DNA from: Mesocentrotus franciscanus
Lineage: Eukaryota > Echinodermata > Echinoidea > Camarodonta > Strongylocentrotidae
NCBI GenBank assembly: GCA_037976565.1
Contig: CP137672.1
Span: 30,385,218-30,449,217 of the forward strand
Direction of reading: 5' to 3'
DNA: 64,000 nucleotides
The notes beneath the pieces are model-generated. The model saw only the letters and a program-made list of their open reading frames with translations. It was not told where the DNA came from and ran no database searches. Each line of letters begins with the position of its first letter. Positions within the stretch are counted from its first letter, which is position 1. The translations under genes and the position numbers were made by a program. Shown one piece after another: positions 62,002 to 64,000 of the stretch.

Positions 62002-62239
62002 TCACTTTCCCGAAGGCTCATTGATATATCGAGCATACACAATTTTGTATGCAACGAAGTTGAGTAATGCGAATATGAAACATAGTCCGAAATATGACAT
62101 ATAGTTTGTCAACCCAAACATTCGATACATCGATCCCAATTTGTCCCGACCCGTTAATTGGAATCTTCCATTTATTATTAGCTTTTGCAAAGGAACTAGC
62201 ATTCGCATTATCGAACCCTCTGAACGAGGAACCTTGCAC
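62002..62239 (-). other. Possible terminal exon encoding one membrane helix (Cys-loop TM4-like)
   Basis: One minus-strand frame reads SMYRMFGLTNYMSYFGLCF, continues as IFALLNFVAYKIVYARYI, and ends in NEPSGK and TGA. It is a single long hydrophobic helix with a short polar tail at a stop codon. This loosely resembles the C-terminal TM4 of GABA/glycine-type receptors (family pattern F--FN--YW----Y). The overlapping frame, open from 62239 to 62018, contains GIDVSNVWVDKLYVIF, which also loosely resembles a TM4 entry (ID--S or DK). That would allow a frameshifted remnant. The TGA overlaps a GTGAGT donor-like string. No companion exons were found within the window, so function is unassigned. Confidence 0.25.
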
Positions 62240-62259
62240 TGAACCTTCGCAATAATGGC

Positions 62260-64000
62260 CTGTATCCCCGCAGGCTAAGTACTCAGTATCGTTGGTCTAA
62301 GAATGCATCCATACGATTCGTGTGTTTGTTTTGTGTGTTTGTTTTACATTGTTTTCTTTCACTGGTTCGAGTTACCTCATTCAATTGGGGAATTCAGAAA
62401 TCGTGGTGCTTTTATTTCGAGCAAAGCAAGGATTCTGAGTTCTTTTGAAAAATACATTTTGAAACTAGAAATATAGAAGTGTAATATTCAAGCTTATGTC
62501 TTCCTTGATACAATCATGAACAATAAAAGGTCTGAAATCTCTCGTTTTATGGAAGAAGTGTACGGGTGTTAACACTTGATTAACGATTGTTTTAACGATT
62601 GATATATTTGATTTAGAACTGTTGGAACGTTTCCTCACAGTACCCCCCAGATAATGGATTAAGTCTCAATGACACATAGACCTACTTCTTTGTGTTCCTT
62701 CCTTGTTTTGAGTAAAGAATTCTGATAATAACAAACTAGGATATATCGTTATTCGGACAAAAAAAATATGTTCTTTACTATTCCTTACTAAATTAGAATT
62801 GAAGCTGTTTTATTATTGCATCATTTTACATCATTTACCACCCCGTGGAAGAACAGCTGTTCATTTTCACTACAGCTGAAATGGGCTATCCACTATTTTT
62901 TTAGTACAGAAAAATAATCAAACAAACAAAGCACTTTTGTTGTCCTTACAAAAACATATTCATTATTCGAATTTGAAATACAAATTCACTTAATAGAACC
63001 AGGACTAAATAATCGTATGGATGCACTCTCACAGTATTCTTCAAACAACTTACGGATCACAGATACATCCGGTGAGCATTCGCTCAACCAGTCGAATCCT
63101 GAGAGATACGGCAGGAGAGAACGAGAGATAGTATACATATCATTCGGTTAATTACGTCATGATATTATATTCATAACTAATATATATACAATATTTTACT
63201 TTATGCTCCAGTGGAATGAAGCATTGTGTTGCCTATTCATCATTCAATAATACAAAATGTGCAACCGATAATTAGTCGCGTATGATGCATTGATATATAA
63301 AATACAAAACTGAATATTTTCATAAAATAATGGTGCATGCTGAACATTATTCTTTCTACGTATTTATTATCGGATAAACACATTCATTCACGATCATAAG
63401 TACATTTTTGTCAGAATATCTTAAAGGCCTGTGTAGGAAAATTTGAATTTCATCATAACAGTTATCAGGTAATTATTCATAGTCATGTAATTACCAATTC
63501 AAAACTTTCTAACGAAAACAATGATAAAAATAATAATGACAAACATGAGGGCATTAATGAAATAAAATTGAAAGAGAGATAGAAGAGAAGATTTTATGAT
63601 ATTGAACAAAGTTGAAATTAAGCTTATTTAATCAACTTATTGTGCTAAATGCAGCTACAGAATGTTATCACATGACACATGTGTGATGATTCCACAGCAC
63701 CACGCTAAGCTACGGTGTCTTTAATGCACACACCCCATCTTGATCCTATGACGTCACTCCAAGGCAGTGTAAAACAATTCTAAACATTCTGCCAAAGGCA
63801 AACTACTTAAATGCAATACATTAACATCAACACACTCTATTTCAATAACCTACAACGACATTGTATTTTCGTAACATTCCATCGCTTGATACTCAATTAA
63901 TGTGAAACATTGTCGTAGCACACTGGTTAAGTCTGGTGCCTAATGCATGCCGACAGCAAAGACTGGGTGGTATATCATGATGAGAACCAAATCCAAGGCG
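62260..64000. other. No gene seen
   Basis: AT-rich DNA without repeats of note. The missing nAChR signal-peptide exon could in principle lie here or beyond, but I could not identify it. Confidence 0.55.

Noticed and set aside
1..64000. CRISPR arrays, operons or phage modules
   Set aside because: Nothing of the kind is present; the window has introns and eukaryotic repeats, and the only regular array is a minisatellite without spacers.

Overview
This is a eukaryotic genomic window. Its only clearly recognisable gene is split by introns and lies on the minus strand, and most of the rest is AT-rich non-coding DNA full of microsatellites and short inverted-repeat (MITE-like) elements. There are no operons, rRNA genes, CRISPR arrays or other prokaryotic features. 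Repeat style (element ends such as CAGGGCCCCGTCT and GGTACCCATTTA, degenerate CCCTAA-rich inserts), base composition and the receptor sequence suggest a marine invertebrate, perhaps an echinoderm. That assignment is inference from memory and was not tested. || The gene is a nicotinic acetylcholine receptor alpha-type subunit. It reads from high to low coordinates in six recognised exons: 40775-40636 (140 bp), 36332-36288 (45 bp), 32708-32599 (110 bp), 31933-30992 (942 bp), 29282-29153 (130 bp) and 28333-28127 (207 bp with TAG stop). All junctions are GT/AG and all phases agree (1, 0, 0, 2, 2, 0). They encode 523 full residues plus one residue split with an unseen first exon. The 140/45/110-bp pattern is the conserved 5' exon pattern of nAChR genes. 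The product has the ligand-binding loops, Cys-loop, vicinal CC pair, three membrane segments, cytoplasmic loop, amphipathic helix and TM4. The signal-peptide exon was not found and must lie above 40775 or outside the window. || Layout: 1-27.3 kb has no recognised gene, only microsatellites and repeat copies. 27.3-40.8 kb is the nAChR gene, its introns (one holds a MITE with about 83-bp arms) and an unrecognised 125-codon ORF just downstream. 40.8-52.4 kb holds stacked MITEs (42.0-43.0 and 46.25-46.53 kb), SINE-like copies and a polypurine tract of about 480 bp. 52.4-60.4 kb has element ends, a short inverted-repeat element and a 259-bp tandem duplication. 60.45-61.26 kb is a 19-copy, 42-bp minisatellite open in four reading frames. 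62.0-62.24 kb may hold a terminal exon with one membrane helix. || I found no multi-gene system. The most interesting items are the receptor's altered pore mouth (Ala at TM2 20' where cation-selective nAChRs usually have Glu), its fused 942-bp exon, the 42-bp minisatellite, and the set of MITE families.
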